Origin: Arcobacter vandammei
Lineage (GTDB): Bacteria > Campylobacterota > Campylobacteria > Campylobacterales > Arcobacteraceae
Assembly: GCF_016106035.1 (NCBI RefSeq)
Contig: NZ_JADKPZ010000004.1
Coordinates: forward strand, 85,802 to 149,801
DNA length: 64,000 bases
Direction: 5' to 3'
Shown here one piece after another: positions 18,187 to 28,646 of the stretch. A model generated the notes under the pieces. It did no database searches. It was not told where the DNA came from and saw only the letters and a program-made list of their open reading frames with translations. The first letter of the stretch is position 1; every line of letters begins with the position of its first letter. The translations under genes were made by a program, and so were the position numbers.

Positions 18187-19139
18187 TTTTTTCCTTCTCT
18201 TTGTTTAATATCTTCTAATACATCAGGTGCTAATTGTTCTAAATACTCTCTTGGGTATTTTCCTGTTATTAAGCCTTTTAGGTTACCTTTTACAGCAACT
18301 AAAGCAGAATAGACAAAATCCATAAGGAAGAACATAATTAAAACACTTGAACCAAAATGCACATATAATAATGCTCTTTTAAACTGAATATATTGAGCAT
18401 TTGTATAAGCATCTGGATGCATATACCAAATAATAGCACCACTTAGTAGTAATCCAGCTCCCATAGTAACAAAAGCTATATAAATAATTCTTTTCATAGG
18501 CTTATATTTCCCAGGGAGAACTATTTTTGCTATTAGACTATTTTTTGATAAGATTTTTAAATCTTTAAAAGCAATAATAGTCATTAATAACCAAATAGGA
18601 AACCATAAAAGTCCTGTTACTTCGTGTGTACCTCTAAGAATAAATGGTAAATAACCACCTTCACTTCTTAAACTCCAAGTTATATTAAATCCTGTAATAA
18701 TCAAAGTAATGATAATAAATACATTTAACCAAATAATAGCTCTATGAACTAAAGAAAATACTTCTACTTGATCATTTGGGTTTGTGATAATTGCTTCTTT
18801 TCTTCCATAAACTGCATACATATAACAAAATATTGCAATTTCAGCTACAAAAACCCACCAAATATAAAGTTGTCTTTCATTACTAGCTCGTATTATCTCA
18901 GGAGCAATAGCTTCATAGTTTGGTCCAAATGCTCTATTTACCATCTCTTTATAGTGTGAATCTGCTGGAACTAAAATACCATCAAGATTTCCGCCTGTTA
19001 ATACATGGATTGTGTACTTAAACAAGTACTCCCAATCCATAATCATCATAAATCCAACAAAAACTGTTCCTACAACTCCAAGTCCAGCAAGAGTGAAGAT
19101 ATAAGCTTTATTTCTTTGAAAGAATGAGCTTTTTTCCAT
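18183..19139 (-). CDS. fdhC: Formate dehydrogenase cytochrome b subunit
   Basis: A 318-residue membrane protein with an N-terminal helix at about 12-35 and four further helices (about 93-112, 132-152, 170-190, 220-240, 255-275), matching the di-heme cytochrome b subunit of the Wolinella/Campylobacter enzyme. Heme-ligand candidates are histidines in LVHRAIIW, RGTHEVTGLLWFP and YVHFGSS. It anchors the periplasmic FdhAB dimer and passes electrons to menaquinone. It lies 10 bases downstream of fdhB and overlaps fdhD by 4 bases. Confidence 0.9.
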   Translation of the reverse strand: MEKSSFFQRNKAYIFTLAGLGVVGTVFVGFMMIMDWEYLFKYTIHVLTGGNLDGILVPADSHYKEMVNRAFGPNYEAIAPEIIRASNERQLYIWWVFVAEIAIFCYMYAVYGRKEAIITNPNDQVEVFSLVHRAIIWLNVFIIITLIITGFNITWSLRSEGGYLPFILRGTHEVTGLLWFPIWLLMTIIAFKDLKILSKNSLIAKIVLPGKYKPMKRIIYIAFVTMGAGLLLSGAIIWYMHPDAYTNAQYIQFKRALLYVHFGSSVLIMFFLMDFVYSALVAVKGNLKGLITGKYPREYLEQLAPDVLEDIKQREGKK

Positions 19140-19149
19140 AAATTATTCC

Positions 19150-19746
19150 TTACCAACCATAAGAAGGAGTTGCAATTCCTTTTCTCTTATTTATTGCTCT
19201 ATATGTTTTTATTTTTGCAATCTCATTTGCATCACCAACAAGTAAAGCTTTAGTTGAACACATAGAAGCACACATAGGTACTTTTCCTTCACTTATTCTA
19301 TTTTGTCCATATTTTTTATACTCTTCAGGTGTATTAGTCTCAAGTGGACCACCTGCACACATAGTACATTTATCCATTTTTCCTTTTGTACCAAATGCAC
19401 CATCTTGTGGGAACTGAGGAGCTCCAAATGGACAAGCAAATAAACAATATCCACAACCAATACATTTATCTTTATCGTGTAAAACAATTCCATCTGTTCT
19501 TATATAAAAACAATCAGTTGGACAAACTTGCTGACAAGGTGCATCATCACAATGCATACAAGCCATAGACAAAGAGAACTCAGCTCCTACAACTCCCTCA
19601 TTTACAGTTATAACTTTTCTTCTATTTACACCAACAGGAACTTCGTGAGCCTCTTTACAAGCAACAACACAACCATTACAGTGGATACAAAGGTTTTCAT
19701 CACAATAAAATTTCATACTTGAAAAATCTACATTATTACTACTCAT
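19150..19746 (-). CDS. fdhB: Formate dehydrogenase iron-sulfur subunit
   Basis: A 198-residue protein with four [4Fe-4S] cluster motifs: CIHCNGCVVACKE near residue 20, CMHCDDAPCQQVCP, CIGCGYCLFACPFG and CTMCAGGP with MCASMCSTKAL. It transfers electrons from FdhA to the cytochrome b subunit. The ATG at 19746, giving an N-terminus of MSSNNVDF, is preferred because AAAGGA lies just before it; an upstream in-frame start would overlap fdhA. Unlike E. coli FdnH it lacks a C-terminal membrane helix, as in other Campylobacterota enzymes. Confidence 0.92.
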   Translation of the reverse strand: MSSNNVDFSSMKFYCDENLCIHCNGCVVACKEAHEVPVGVNRRKVITVNEGVVGAEFSLSMACMHCDDAPCQQVCPTDCFYIRTDGIVLHDKDKCIGCGYCLFACPFGAPQFPQDGAFGTKGKMDKCTMCAGGPLETNTPEEYKKYGQNRISEGKVPMCASMCSTKALLVGDANEIAKIKTYRAINKRKGIATPSYGW

Positions 19747-19756
19747 GACTAATCCT

Positions 19757-22555
19757 TTATACTTTTTCAATTCTTACAAGAGAACATTTTGTCTCTGGAC
19801 AAGCTGTTTGTTGATCAAACCCATAACTTGTAACTTGTGTCGAGTTTTCACCTCTTGCATATGGTGCTGTTTGGTCTGGGTATCTTGTAAGTAAATCTTC
19901 ACCACTCCACCATCCTGAGAAGTTTTGAGGTAAGAATACTGAATTTTCAGCAACTCTTAGACTAACTTTACATTTAATTTTTATTTTTCCACCTTTAGTT
20001 CCGTGAACCCACATCATTTGACCATGTTTAATTCCAAGTTTAGCTGCTGTATTTGGATGAAGTTCTCCATACATTTCAGGGCTAAGTTCTGCTAAATAAT
20101 GCGATGCTCTTGTCTCCGTTCCTGTTCCCATATGCTCAACCACACGACCTGAAACTATATTTATAGGGAAGTCATTTACCCACACTTGTTCATTTTGTCT
20201 TGATTCATAAGGAATATCAACCCTAAAGTGATTTGTTTTATCTTTAGGAGCTGGATATTTCTCAATTAAATCTGGTCTAAATGAGTGTAGTGGCTCTCTA
20301 TGTTTTGGAATTGGATCACTAAATGATGGAACTATTGTCATAGCTCTTGCATTTCCGTAAGGAACAAGTCCAGCTTCAATTGCATATTTTACTAAAATAC
20401 CGCTATCATCAGTTTTCCAGTTTGTACCTTTTACTAACTCTTTTTCTTCATCACTTAGTGTAATTCCAGCAAGTTCTTCAATATTTAAAGCAGTTATTTC
20501 AGCATATCCACCTTTAATTTTTGAACCTTTTGGATGACTTCCTTCACTAGCAAGAAGACTAACTCCATCTCTTTCAAGTCCAAAGTTTGCTCTAAATCCC
20601 ATACCACCTTGACTTACAGGTAAAGTAGTATTATATAAAACTGGGCTTCCAGGGTGTGATGTTGTCCAACAAGGCCATGGCAATCCATAATACTCTTTAG
20701 AGAACTCTCCAGTTCCTTGAAGTGTAGTATTATTAAATAAGTGCCAATTTTCTTGGTGTTTTTTAACTCTTTCAGCCGTAATTCCAGTCATTCCTATAGT
20801 TTTTAAAGCTCTTGCTATCTCATTTGTTGCATCTTCTGGCCAAGTAAAGTTATCACCTTTACCCATACCTGCAATAAATTCGTTGTAGAAGCCCATTCTT
20901 TTTGCAAAATCAAATAAAATATCATGGTCTGTTCTTGCTTCATAAAGTGGCTCAACAACTTTACTTCTCCATTGAACACTTCGTCCTGTGTTTACAACTG
21001 TTCCACTTGTTTCAACTTGTGAAGCAGCTGGAAGTAAGAATAAATTATCACTTCTTGTTGTAATAACAGCAGCATCATTTACATATGGGTCAATAAATAC
21101 AACTAAATCAAGTTTATCTAGTGCATCTTTAATTCTTTTTACATCTGTTACCGTTGAAATTCCATTTCCAATACAAACAAGTGCTTTTAGAGTTGAACCA
21201 CCATTATATTTAGCATTATTCTCATCTAAAACTCCATTTGCAAATAGTGAAAGAGAGTTACCTTTAGATTCCATCATCTCTTTTGATTTAAATCTTCCTT
21301 TTAACCACTCATAATCAACTTTCCACTGCCTTGCAAAATATTTCCAAGAACCTTCAGCTAATCCATAATATCCTGGTAAACTATCAGATAAACATCCAAT
21401 ATCTGTTCCACCTTGAACATTATCATGCCCTCTTAAAATATTACATCCACCACCTGGTTTTCCAACATTTCCTAAGATTAATTGCATAATTGAACCAAGT
21501 CTAGTATTTGATGAACCAATTGTGTGTTGTGTCCAACCTTGATTCCAAATCAAACACCCTGGATCTGCACTTGCAAATAGTGTTGCAGCTTGAATTAAAT
21601 CCTCTTTTGGAAGCCCTGTAATGTGTTCTACATGTTCAGGTGTGTACTCTTCACACTCTTTAAAGATTAAATCTACACCGTGTACTCTATCATTTAAGAA
21701 CTTTTCATCATACCATTTGTTCTCTCTAATAAGTCTAATCATTCCATATAAAAAGGCAATATCTGTTCCTGTTCTAATTCGGCAATATAAATCCGATTTA
21801 GCAGCAGTTTTTGTAAATCTTGGATCTACAACGATTATTTTTGCACCATTTTGCTCTTTCCCTTTTAAGATATGTTGCATCGCAATTGGATGATTATCAG
21901 CAGGGTTTGCTCCAATAATTATAATGGCTTTAGATTTATGCATATCTCCTAAGTGATTTGTCATAGCTCCATATCCAAATGTATTTGCCACACCGGCAAC
22001 TGTTGGACTATGTCAAATTCTAGCTTGGTGATCTATATTATTTGTTCCAAACATTGAAACAAATTTTCTAATATAATATCCTTGCTCATTACTTGTTTTT
22101 GCTGAACCTAAAAACATAACTGAATCTGGTCCAAATTTCTCTCTTAACTCTAAAAGTTTATTAGAAATTTTATTCATAGCATCATCCCATGATACTCTGT
22201 TCCATTTTCCAGCAATTTTTTCTGTAGGGTATTGCAGTCTATTTGTTGATCTGATTTTATCAATCATATCAGCACCTTTACAGCAATGTCCACCTCTACT
22301 TATTGGGTGATCTTGAGCTACTTCTTGTCTTACCCAAACACCATTATGAACTTCAGCTATTACTCCACAACCTACTGAGCAGTGTGTACAAATTGATTTT
22401 ATTAGTTTTGAACCTGGGAAAGGATTTCTTACTTCCTCTTCAGTTGCATCTCTTAAAACTTTATTTGTATTTGCAAAAGCAGATGTAGCTGTAAAAGCAG
22501 TCGCTAGTGAAGCCATTTTTAAAAATGTTCTTCTACCAAAGCTATTTGCTCCCAT
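19757..22555 (-). CDS. fdhA: Formate dehydrogenase catalytic subunit, selenocysteine-containing
   Basis: Read through an in-frame TGA at 22015-22013, this is a 932-residue molybdenum bis-MGD enzyme that oxidises formate in the periplasm. The residues around the TGA are HQARI-Sec-HSPTVAGVANTFG, the standard FdhN-type active-site sequence, so the TGA encodes selenocysteine. The N-terminus is a Tat signal (RRTFLKMASLATAF), followed by a [4Fe-4S] motif (CTHCSVGCG). Cofactor-binding stretches include GANPADNHP and NILRGHDNVQGGTDIG. The ATG follows GGAGGATGGC. If TGA were read as a stop, translation would end after 180 residues. Length matches Wolinella FdhA. All Sec machinery lies within 20 kb. 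Confidence 0.96.
21975..22006 (-). promoter_or_regulatory. Candidate bacterial SECIS element in fdhA
   Basis: Directly after the TGA, the mRNA can fold into a small hairpin. The outer pairs are CCAA (22006-22003) with TTGG (21978-21975). The apical stem is TTGCC (21999-21995) with GGCAA (21989-21985) around a GGTGT loop. A GGU-containing apical loop at this distance is what SelB recognises in E. coli fdhF and fdnG. Confidence 0.8.
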
Positions 22556-22582
22556 GCCATCCTCCTTTTTAAAATTTATTTA

Positions 22583-22807
22583 TTAATTAGTAGAGTTATA
22601 AAACTCTTCCCAAGCTGCTGATTTTTTATATAAGATCTCTTTTTTAGTAGATCTTCCAACAACCACTCCGTTACCTTTACTGCTAGTTGCTCCTCTATCT
22701 TGTCTTTCAGTTGTTGCTGCTGTTGCTACAACACTTCCAGCCAAAACAGTACTTGCAATTGCTGCTCTTTTGATAAATTGTCTTCGTTGTTCTAATTCAT
22801 CTGCCAT
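22583..22807 (-). CDS. Formate dehydrogenase region Tat-targeted small protein
   Basis: A 74-residue protein whose first half is a Tat-type signal (QRRQFIKRAAIASTVLAGSVV) and whose mature part is only about 40 residues (GVVVGRSTKKEILYKKSAAW). Proteins of this size and layout are regularly found directly upstream of fdhA in Proteobacteria and Campylobacterota (the 'formate_TAT' family). Their role is not known; a part in assembly or export of the enzyme is plausible. AAGGAG lies before the ATG, and 27 bases separate it from fdhA. Confidence 0.85.
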   Translation of the reverse strand: MADELEQRRQFIKRAAIASTVLAGSVVATAATTERQDRGATSSKGNGVVVGRSTKKEILYKKSAAWEEFYNSTN

Positions 22808-22837
22808 GATAACTCCTTTATTTAATTCAGGGTAAAA

Positions 22838-22880
22838 AGCCCCTCTAAAAACTCTAATAAATTTTTAGAGCGACTTTTTT
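22838..22880 (-). terminator. Hairpin between chaperone gene and fdh structural genes
   Basis: On the minus strand AAAAAGTCGCTCTAAAAA pairs with TTTTTAGAGGGGCTTTTT, with two mismatches, and ends in a T-run. It looks like an internal terminator or attenuator that sets the ratio between the maturation genes upstream and the structural genes downstream; a separate promoter close by is also possible. Confidence 0.55.
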
Positions 22881-22887
22881 AAAAAGT

Positions 22888-23484
22888 TTAAGACTCTATA
22901 TAAGCTTTCTCAAACTCATAAAAACTCTCTACTATAAGCCCAACATTTGAATATATAGGAGATTTTGCTGCCATTAATCTATAAAAAAACTTATCAATAT
23001 ATGGACTTAAAACTTCAACAAAAAGCTCTTTTTGTAAATCCTCTTTTATCTCTTCATTTAGCTGTTGCTCCAACAAATATGCACAAAGAGTAAAGATAAA
23101 TCCCAAATGGTCTTCTTGAGCTGTAAAAGAGTTTTCATCTTTTCTTATTTTTGTTTTTGCTAATACATCTTTTACTTTTAACTGCATTATTCCACCCTCT
23201 CTTTGTTCGTGATACCACGAAACACTAATAGGAACACACTCTCCAAAAGGGATTAAAAAAAGCTCTTGATAGTGGTTGAAAATCTCATTTTGCTCTTTTT
23301 GTTTTAAAAATTCCAAAATCTCAATACAAGCTTTTTCAACAATAGGGCTAAAAGCATTTTGACTTAAAATTTCAAGATTTTTTACAATCTCATCTTGTTT
23401 TGTTTTTGTGTACTCTTCAATAAAAAATAGAGATAGAAGATTATAAACAAAAAGCCTTGCTTGATTAGTTTGTATATTTTGCAT
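22888..23484 (-). CDS. TorD/DmsD-family chaperone for FdhA
   Basis: A 198-residue, all-helical, soluble protein of the TorD/NarJ type. Recognisable features are the N-terminal ARLFVYNLLSLFF segment, YQELFLIPFGECVPISVSWY (matching the Y..LF..P......SVY signature) and EDHLGFIFTLCAYLLEQQ (the E.DH...ml motif). Such chaperones bind Tat signal peptides and guard cofactor loading; the Campylobacter counterpart in the fdh locus is FdhM. It overlaps the polyferredoxin gene by 20 bases, with its ribosome site inside that gene. Confidence 0.85.
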   Translation of the reverse strand: MQNIQTNQARLFVYNLLSLFFIEEYTKTKQDEIVKNLEILSQNAFSPIVEKACIEILEFLKQKEQNEIFNHYQELFLIPFGECVPISVSWYHEQREGGIMQLKVKDVLAKTKIRKDENSFTAQEDHLGFIFTLCAYLLEQQLNEEIKEDLQKELFVEVLSPYIDKFFYRLMAAKSPIYSNVGLIVESFYEFEKAYIES

Positions 23485-25150
23485 TTTTACTAATCTCCTC
23501 CATAATCATAATTTTTGGCTTACAATCAGCACAACAATATAGGCTTCTAGCCTTTGCTGGGCTTTGTTTTGCAAATATTGGCTCCATCATTTTTGCAATT
23601 TTTTCAATTGCTTTTGTTGTAGCAAACTCAACTCCACACTCAACACAAGCAAAAAGTTTATCTTTTGCCAAAATAGACTCTTGAAACCAATTTGGATTTA
23701 ATTCCAACTCATCATAATTTATAGTTAAACAATCATTTTCAGGGCATACAGCTTCACAATATCCACAAGCTGTACAAAGACTAGGATTTACTCTTAGAGT
23801 AAAATCCTCTTCAACAGCAAAAAGAGCATCTACATTACAAGCACCAACACAAGAAAGGCATAAAGTACAATTTGCTTCATTTACTTTTACTCTTCCATAA
23901 TGTATATGTTCACCAGTTTTTACAACTCCTAAATCTTCATTTTCTACAAGATGTTGAAGTCTATATGAGAAAATTTCTCTTTTTTTCATATTTGCTTGAT
24001 TGAAGTTATAGTAAGAGTTTTCTATTAACTCTTGATTTTCTAAAGCCTCTTTTAATTCAGCTTCATTTGAAACTAAATATATAGCAATTTTTCCATATTT
24101 TTTTAAATATATCTCATTTACAATTCTAATACTTTCATTTGTACCTTTTGAAATATCATTTGAAGCATAAATTAGTTGAGAACCACTTATTTGTAAATAT
24201 GTTAAAAATGTAGTTTCATCAAAAATATCCCCAACAATATAAAGTGGTAAAACATTCTCATTTAAAGCTACATTTAATTTTGAAATATCAGCTTTTGAAG
24301 ATATTATTAAAGGTTTTGTATTTTTATAAAATTGCGAAATTTCATATAAACTATCTATTGGTGTTGCGGCACTATTCAAAGCACCGCTAGGACAGGAGCT
24401 AACACACTCTCCGCAAGTTATACAATCAACCAAAGAGAAAACCAATTTTCTATTTTTTTCATCTTTTGTAATTGCATTTGTAGGACAAACATCAACACAT
24501 TTTGAGCAAATTTCATCTTTTCGCTCACTATATTGACAAATTGATTTATCATAAAGAATAGTTTTCTTAGATGTAAAACTAGAAATATTCTCTTTTAAAA
24601 TCTTTACAATATTTTCACTAGAGATTAAATTTGGGTCAAAAATCCCTTTTTTAACTTTTTTTAGTTTTTGGTCAAACCAAACAATTTGAGAAGTTTTTAA
24701 AACTATCTCTTTATCGTTGCTATTTACAATAACTTCAAAGTTTCCAATAGAGTTTTTTATCTCTTTTATTAGTTTCTCTTCAACTCTATAGAGTTCAAAT
24801 TCATCTTTTTGTAAATATTTTGTAAAGTTATTGTAATCATCTACATTTTCATAAATAATCATTAAAGAGTTTGAAATCTTATGCTCTTGTGGGAAATCTT
24901 GCGAAAAATCAAATTTTAGAGCATTCATCTCATAAAGTTTTAAAACATTTTCAATTTTTTTTGAGAAACTATCTTGTGAATTTCTAATATAAAAATCTAT
25001 CTCATTTGCAATAAATTCACTTTCTAGTTCATTTGAGTTTGATATTAAAAAGCTTTTGCCTTTTAAATCATCTAAAGAAGTAGCAACTTGGATTTTTTCA
25101 CTTAAAGGGAAATCCAAACCCTCTTTATTGTAGTATATAAACTCTTGCAT
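23465..25150 (-). CDS. Polyferredoxin-like protein of the formate dehydrogenase locus
   Basis: A 561-residue cytoplasmic protein with four ferredoxin-type [4Fe-4S] motifs: CSKCVDVCPTNAI and CITCGECVSSCPSGAL near residues 215-255, then CTLCLSCVGACNVDAL and CTACGYCEAVCPEND near residues 420-470. A final pair of CxxC motifs (ACVECGVEF and YCCADCK) may bind zinc or another cluster. The first 190 residues have no clear motif. Similar proteins precede the TorD-like gene in Campylobacterota fdh loci. A role in electron supply during enzyme maturation or in linking formate oxidation to other carriers is possible but unproven. It is the first gene of the minus-strand run. Confidence 0.8.
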   Translation of the reverse strand: MQEFIYYNKEGLDFPLSEKIQVATSLDDLKGKSFLISNSNELESEFIANEIDFYIRNSQDSFSKKIENVLKLYEMNALKFDFSQDFPQEHKISNSLMIIYENVDDYNNFTKYLQKDEFELYRVEEKLIKEIKNSIGNFEVIVNSNDKEIVLKTSQIVWFDQKLKKVKKGIFDPNLISSENIVKILKENISSFTSKKTILYDKSICQYSERKDEICSKCVDVCPTNAITKDEKNRKLVFSLVDCITCGECVSSCPSGALNSAATPIDSLYEISQFYKNTKPLIISSKADISKLNVALNENVLPLYIVGDIFDETTFLTYLQISGSQLIYASNDISKGTNESIRIVNEIYLKKYGKIAIYLVSNEAELKEALENQELIENSYYNFNQANMKKREIFSYRLQHLVENEDLGVVKTGEHIHYGRVKVNEANCTLCLSCVGACNVDALFAVEEDFTLRVNPSLCTACGYCEAVCPENDCLTINYDELELNPNWFQESILAKDKLFACVECGVEFATTKAIEKIAKMMEPIFAKQSPAKARSLYCCADCKPKIMIMEEISKNAKYTN

Positions 25151-25287
25151 AACCTATGCCCTTAATTTTAGTAAAAAATATTTTACCTTATTTTATAGGG
25201 ATACAAATTAAAGTGTACTTAAATAGTTAAAATATCGGATTTATTTACACATTTAAATCTTTAATAAACACTTTAGTAAACTTCTAT

Positions 25288-26427
25288 ATGATTAAAAAAA
25301 TTTTACCTATTGCCTTTGCTATTTTATTGCTCTATTTTTTCCAAAAAGAAGAACAATATAACAATAAAAATATTCAAATAGCCTCTTCTATGCCTTTAAG
25401 TGGATTAATGCAACCTTGGGGAGATGCTGTTTATAGTGCTACAAAAAGCTATTTTGATTATGCAAATGAAAATAATCTTGTAAAAAATAGAAACTTAGAG
25501 TTTAGAGTCTTAGATGATAAATATGAACCAGATTTAACCTATGAAAATATAAAAAAACTTCATCAAAAAGATATTTTTGCTTTTTTTGGGCTTGTTGGAA
25601 CACCAACAATAAAAAGAGTCTTACCTATAGTTTATGATGAAAATATTTTAATCTTCTCACCATTTTCAGGAGCAGAATTTTTACAAGATAGAAGCTTAAG
25701 CACTTTAATAAATTTTCGAGCTTCATATAAACAAGAGCTTGAAAAATTAATCTCTTATTTAAAAGATAAAAATAGTAAAAATATAGCAATTTTTTATCAA
25801 AATGATGATTATGGAGAAGAGGGATATATTTCAAGTTTACAAATACTAAAAAATAACAATCTAAATCTTGCTTCAACAGGAAATTACAAAAGAAATACAC
25901 TTGCTATTGAACATGCTTTTAGTGAAATAAAAAACTCAAATCCAGATGCAATAATTTTAATAGGAGCATATAGAGCAAATAGTTTTTTTCTACAAAAAGC
26001 AAAAAATGATGAAACTTTGAAAGATAAAATATTTTGCAATATCTCTTTTTCTGATGCAAACTCAATAATAGATGAACTAAAAGCTTCAAAAACAGATACA
26101 AAAAATATTATTTTTTCTCAAGTTGTACCAAATTATGATGATAAAAATCTAAAAATTGTACAAGAGTATCAAGAGATTATGAAAAAATACTCTCCAAATT
26201 CAAGTTTGGGTTTTTTATCTTTTGAGAGTTTTTTGGCATCAAAAGTTTTGGTAAATGCTCTTTCAAAAGCAAATAGTAATCTCACAAAAAAAAAGTTTAT
26301 AAAAGCCATAGAAAACACACCAAAAGAGCTTCTTTATGAGATAGAAATAGATTATAAAAATAAACATTTACTCAAAAATACATATCTTTTTGAGTATGTA
26401 GAAGATAGTTTTAAAGAGTTAAAATGA
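25288..26427 (+). CDS. Periplasmic ligand-binding protein, sensor partner of kinase
   Basis: A 379-residue protein with an uncleaved or weakly cleaved N-terminal helix ([16 protein letters not shown]) followed by a type I periplasmic binding domain of the LivJ/urea-binding type: [49 protein letters not shown] and [17 protein letters not shown]. No transporter genes lie near; instead the gene overlaps a histidine kinase by 4 bases. This matches binding-protein-plus-kinase sensing (compare TorT-TorS). It is transcribed away from the formate dehydrogenase genes, so it may sense formate, or a signal linked to it, but the ligand is unknown. Confidence 0.82.
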   Translation: MIKKILPIAFAILLLYFFQKEEQYNNKNIQIASSMPLSGLMQPWGDAVYSATKSYFDYANENNLVKNRNLEFRVLDDKYEPDLTYENIKKLHQKDIFAFFGLVGTPTIKRVLPIVYDENILIFSPFSGAEFLQDRSLSTLINFRASYKQELEKLISYLKDKNSKNIAIFYQNDDYGEEGYISSLQILKNNNLNLASTGNYKRNTLAIEHAFSEIKNSNPDAIILIGAYRANSFFLQKAKNDETLKDKIFCNISFSDANSIIDELKASKTDTKNIIFSQVVPNYDDKNLKIVQEYQEIMKKYSPNSSLGFLSFESFLASKVLVNALSKANSNLTKKKFIKAIENTPKELLYEIEIDYKNKHLLKNTYLFEYVEDSFKELK

Positions 26428-27989
26428 GAAACTTATTAACAAAAATTCTAAACTATTTTAATAGTCTAAAATTCTCATATAAAACAAATTTCTTAATTTT
26501 AATAATTGCTGGTGGAATGCTTTGTATAATTATTTTATCTCAAATATCAATTTTTACTCTAAAACACGATTTTGATATTTTATTTGAAAAGAGAACAAAA
26601 GGTTTAATAGAGCTTGAAAATATCAAAGATACATATAAAATAAATATGAAAGATACTCTAAATAGCTTTGAAAATGGTAATTTAAACTACAATCAAACTA
26701 TTGAAGTTTTACAAATTGCAAAAGAGATTATTAATAAAAATTGGCAAAACTATAAAACTGGATTAAAATTAGATGAAAAAGTTTATATTATTTCTATTCT
26801 AAAAGAGTTTATTTTAAACTCAAATAATTTTTATGAAAATAAGATTTTACAAGAAGATATTATAAAAAATATAGATAAAAAGATAGAAAAAATCTTTGAT
26901 TTAACAAAAAATTTAAAAGATGAAAACAATAACTTTTCACAAATAATTTTTGAAATCGATACAACAACTATCTATCTTTCTAGTTTGGTAAATTATGATT
27001 TAACTTTGGCTATAAATGAAAAAAGAGATACAGATAATATATTTAATATTGTTACAATTTTCTCATTTATCTCTATTTTTTTGGTGCTTTTATTTACTCT
27101 TATTTTATCTTTGTTTATAACCGTACACTTTAGAAAAATACACGAAAGCCAAGAAAAAAGTGTAGAAAACAAAACAAAAGAGTTAAAAGAGCTAAACAGC
27201 AAACTTGAACTAAAAGTTGCTCAAGAGGTGAGTAAAAATAGGAAAAAAGATATTATTATGTTTCAACAAGCAAGATTTGCCTCTTTAGGAGAGATGTTAA
27301 ATAATATTGCTCATCAGTGGAGACAACCCTTGGGAAGTCTATCTATGATTATTCAAAGCTTTCAAATTAAAATGCAAATGGGAAAACTAAGCCCAGAATT
27401 TGTAGAACAAAAAGTAGCAGATGCCCTACTTTTGGCACAAAATATGTCAAATACACTTGATGATTTTAAAAACTTTTTTGACCCTAGCCGTGCAAAAAAG
27501 AGATTTTTTATAAAAGATTGTATAGAGCATACAATAGAGCTTTCAAAATATCTATTAAATAAAGAAAATATAAAATTAAAGTTAATTATAAAAAAAGATA
27601 TTGAAATTTTGAGCTACTACAATGAACTTTCACATATATTTTTAAATATTATAAGTAATTCTAAAGATGCTTTAATAAGTAATGTTGATAAAAATGATAG
27701 AATAATAAAAATTGTTGTAAATAGCAAAAAAGATTTTTTGTTTGTAAATATTATTGACAATGGTGGTGGAATTCCACTTGAAGTTATGCCAAAAATCTTT
27801 GAGCCATATTACACAACAAAATACAAAAGTGCAGGAACTGGAATTGGGCTTTATATGAGTAAACAAATAATTGAAAGACATATAAAAGGACAACTCTCTT
27901 GCAAAAATATAAAACAAAAAATGATAGATGATAGAGTTTTTTCTTGTGCATCTTTCACAATAAAAATACCACTAAAAGAGGATTTATGA
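26424..27989 (+). CDS. Sensor histidine kinase
   Basis: A 521-residue membrane kinase. Two helices (about 22-45 and 205-235) frame a helical periplasmic domain of about 160 residues. A coiled coil leads to the phosphorylation site [13 protein letters not shown] near residue 293, the HQWRQP variant frequent in Campylobacterota. The ATPase domain shows N-box [11 protein letters not shown]1 DNGGGIP and G2 [12 protein letters not shown]. The start ATG overlaps the binding-protein stop, and the stop overlaps the regulator ATG, so the three genes form one signalling unit. Confidence 0.92.
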   Translation: MRNLLTKILNYFNSLKFSYKTNFLILIIAGGMLCIIILSQISIFTLKHDFDILFEKRTKGLIELENIKDTYKINMKDTLNSFENGNLNYNQTIEVLQIAKEIINKNWQNYKTGLKLDEKVYIISILKEFILNSNNFYENKILQEDIIKNIDKKIEKIFDLTKNLKDENNNFSQIIFEIDTTTIYLSSLVNYDLTLAINEKRDTDNIFNIVTIFSFISIFLVLLFTLILSLFITVHFRKIHESQEKSVENKTKELKELNSKLELKVAQEVSKNRKKDIIMFQQARFASLGEMLNNIAHQWRQPLGSLSMIIQSFQIKMQMGKLSPEFVEQKVADALLLAQNMSNTLDDFKNFFDPSRAKKRFFIKDCIEHTIELSKYLLNKENIKLKLIIKKDIEILSYYNELSHIFLNIISNSKDALISNVDKNDRIIKIVVNSKKDFLFVNIIDNGGGIPLEVMPKIFEPYYTTKYKSAGTGIGLYMSKQIIERHIKGQLSCKNIKQKMIDDRVFSCASFTIKIPLKEDL

Positions 27990-28645
27990 GCAAAAATTTT
28001 GATATTTTAAAAAATTTCAACATTCTTTATCTTGAAGATGATGAAGATTTATTAAGACATACAAGCGATATTTTGGAAGACTTTGTAAAAAAACTTTATA
28101 GTGTTAAAACAACAGTTGAAGCTATGAAAATAATTGTAGAACAAGATATTGATGTAATAATTAGTGATATTTTACTAGAAAATGAAAATGGAATAAACTT
28201 TTTAAAATACCTAAAAAATAGAGATATAAATATTCCAAGCATTCTTACAACAGCCCATACAGACACAGATTATCTACTTGAAGCTATAAAACTAAAAGTT
28301 GAAAACTATATAGTAAAACCTATAAATATAAATGAACTTTTAGATACTTTACATAATATTCTTTTACCAAAAATTCAAGAAAAAGAGCTAAAGAAAAATC
28401 AAAATATTGTAAAAACTATTGGGGCTATTAGTGAGACAAAACAAGTAGAAATTATAAAATATATTTTCAATAATTTAAATGAAAAAAATCAATTTTTTGG
28501 CTCATATAGTGAGATTATGGAGCAATTTTCTATCTCAAAACCAACACTTATAAAACTATTTAAAGATTTAGCAGATAGAAATATCCTAGTAAAATCTGCT
28601 CATAAAACCTATGTTTTTAATGAAAGTAGTTTGGAGAGTATATAA
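27986..28645 (+). CDS. Response regulator with winged-helix-like output domain
   Basis: A 219-residue regulator. The receiver domain has the acidic pair ([10 protein letters not shown]), the phosphoacceptor aspartate in DVIISDILL, the threonine in LTTAHTD and the lysine in YIVKPI. The output domain (about 140-219) contains a helix-turn-helix ([22 protein letters not shown], then a wing near [12 protein letters not shown]) that does not look like the common OmpR or NarL types. ATG 27986 follows AGAGGA and overlaps the kinase stop; a longer frame upstream lies inside the kinase gene. The target may be the divergent formate dehydrogenase operon. Confidence 0.9.
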   Translation: MSKNFDILKNFNILYLEDDEDLLRHTSDILEDFVKKLYSVKTTVEAMKIIVEQDIDVIISDILLENENGINFLKYLKNRDINIPSILTTAHTDTDYLLEAIKLKVENYIVKPININELLDTLHNILLPKIQEKELKKNQNIVKTIGAISETKQVEIIKYIFNNLNEKNQFFGSYSEIMEQFSISKPTLIKLFKDLADRNILVKSAHKTYVFNESSLESI

Positions 28646-28646
28646 A

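Noticed and set aside
22013..22555. Separate short molybdopterin oxidoreductase gene or frameshifted fdhA
   Set aside because: The reading frame continues in phase after TGA with the exact formate dehydrogenase active-site sequence, and the Sec pathway is present.
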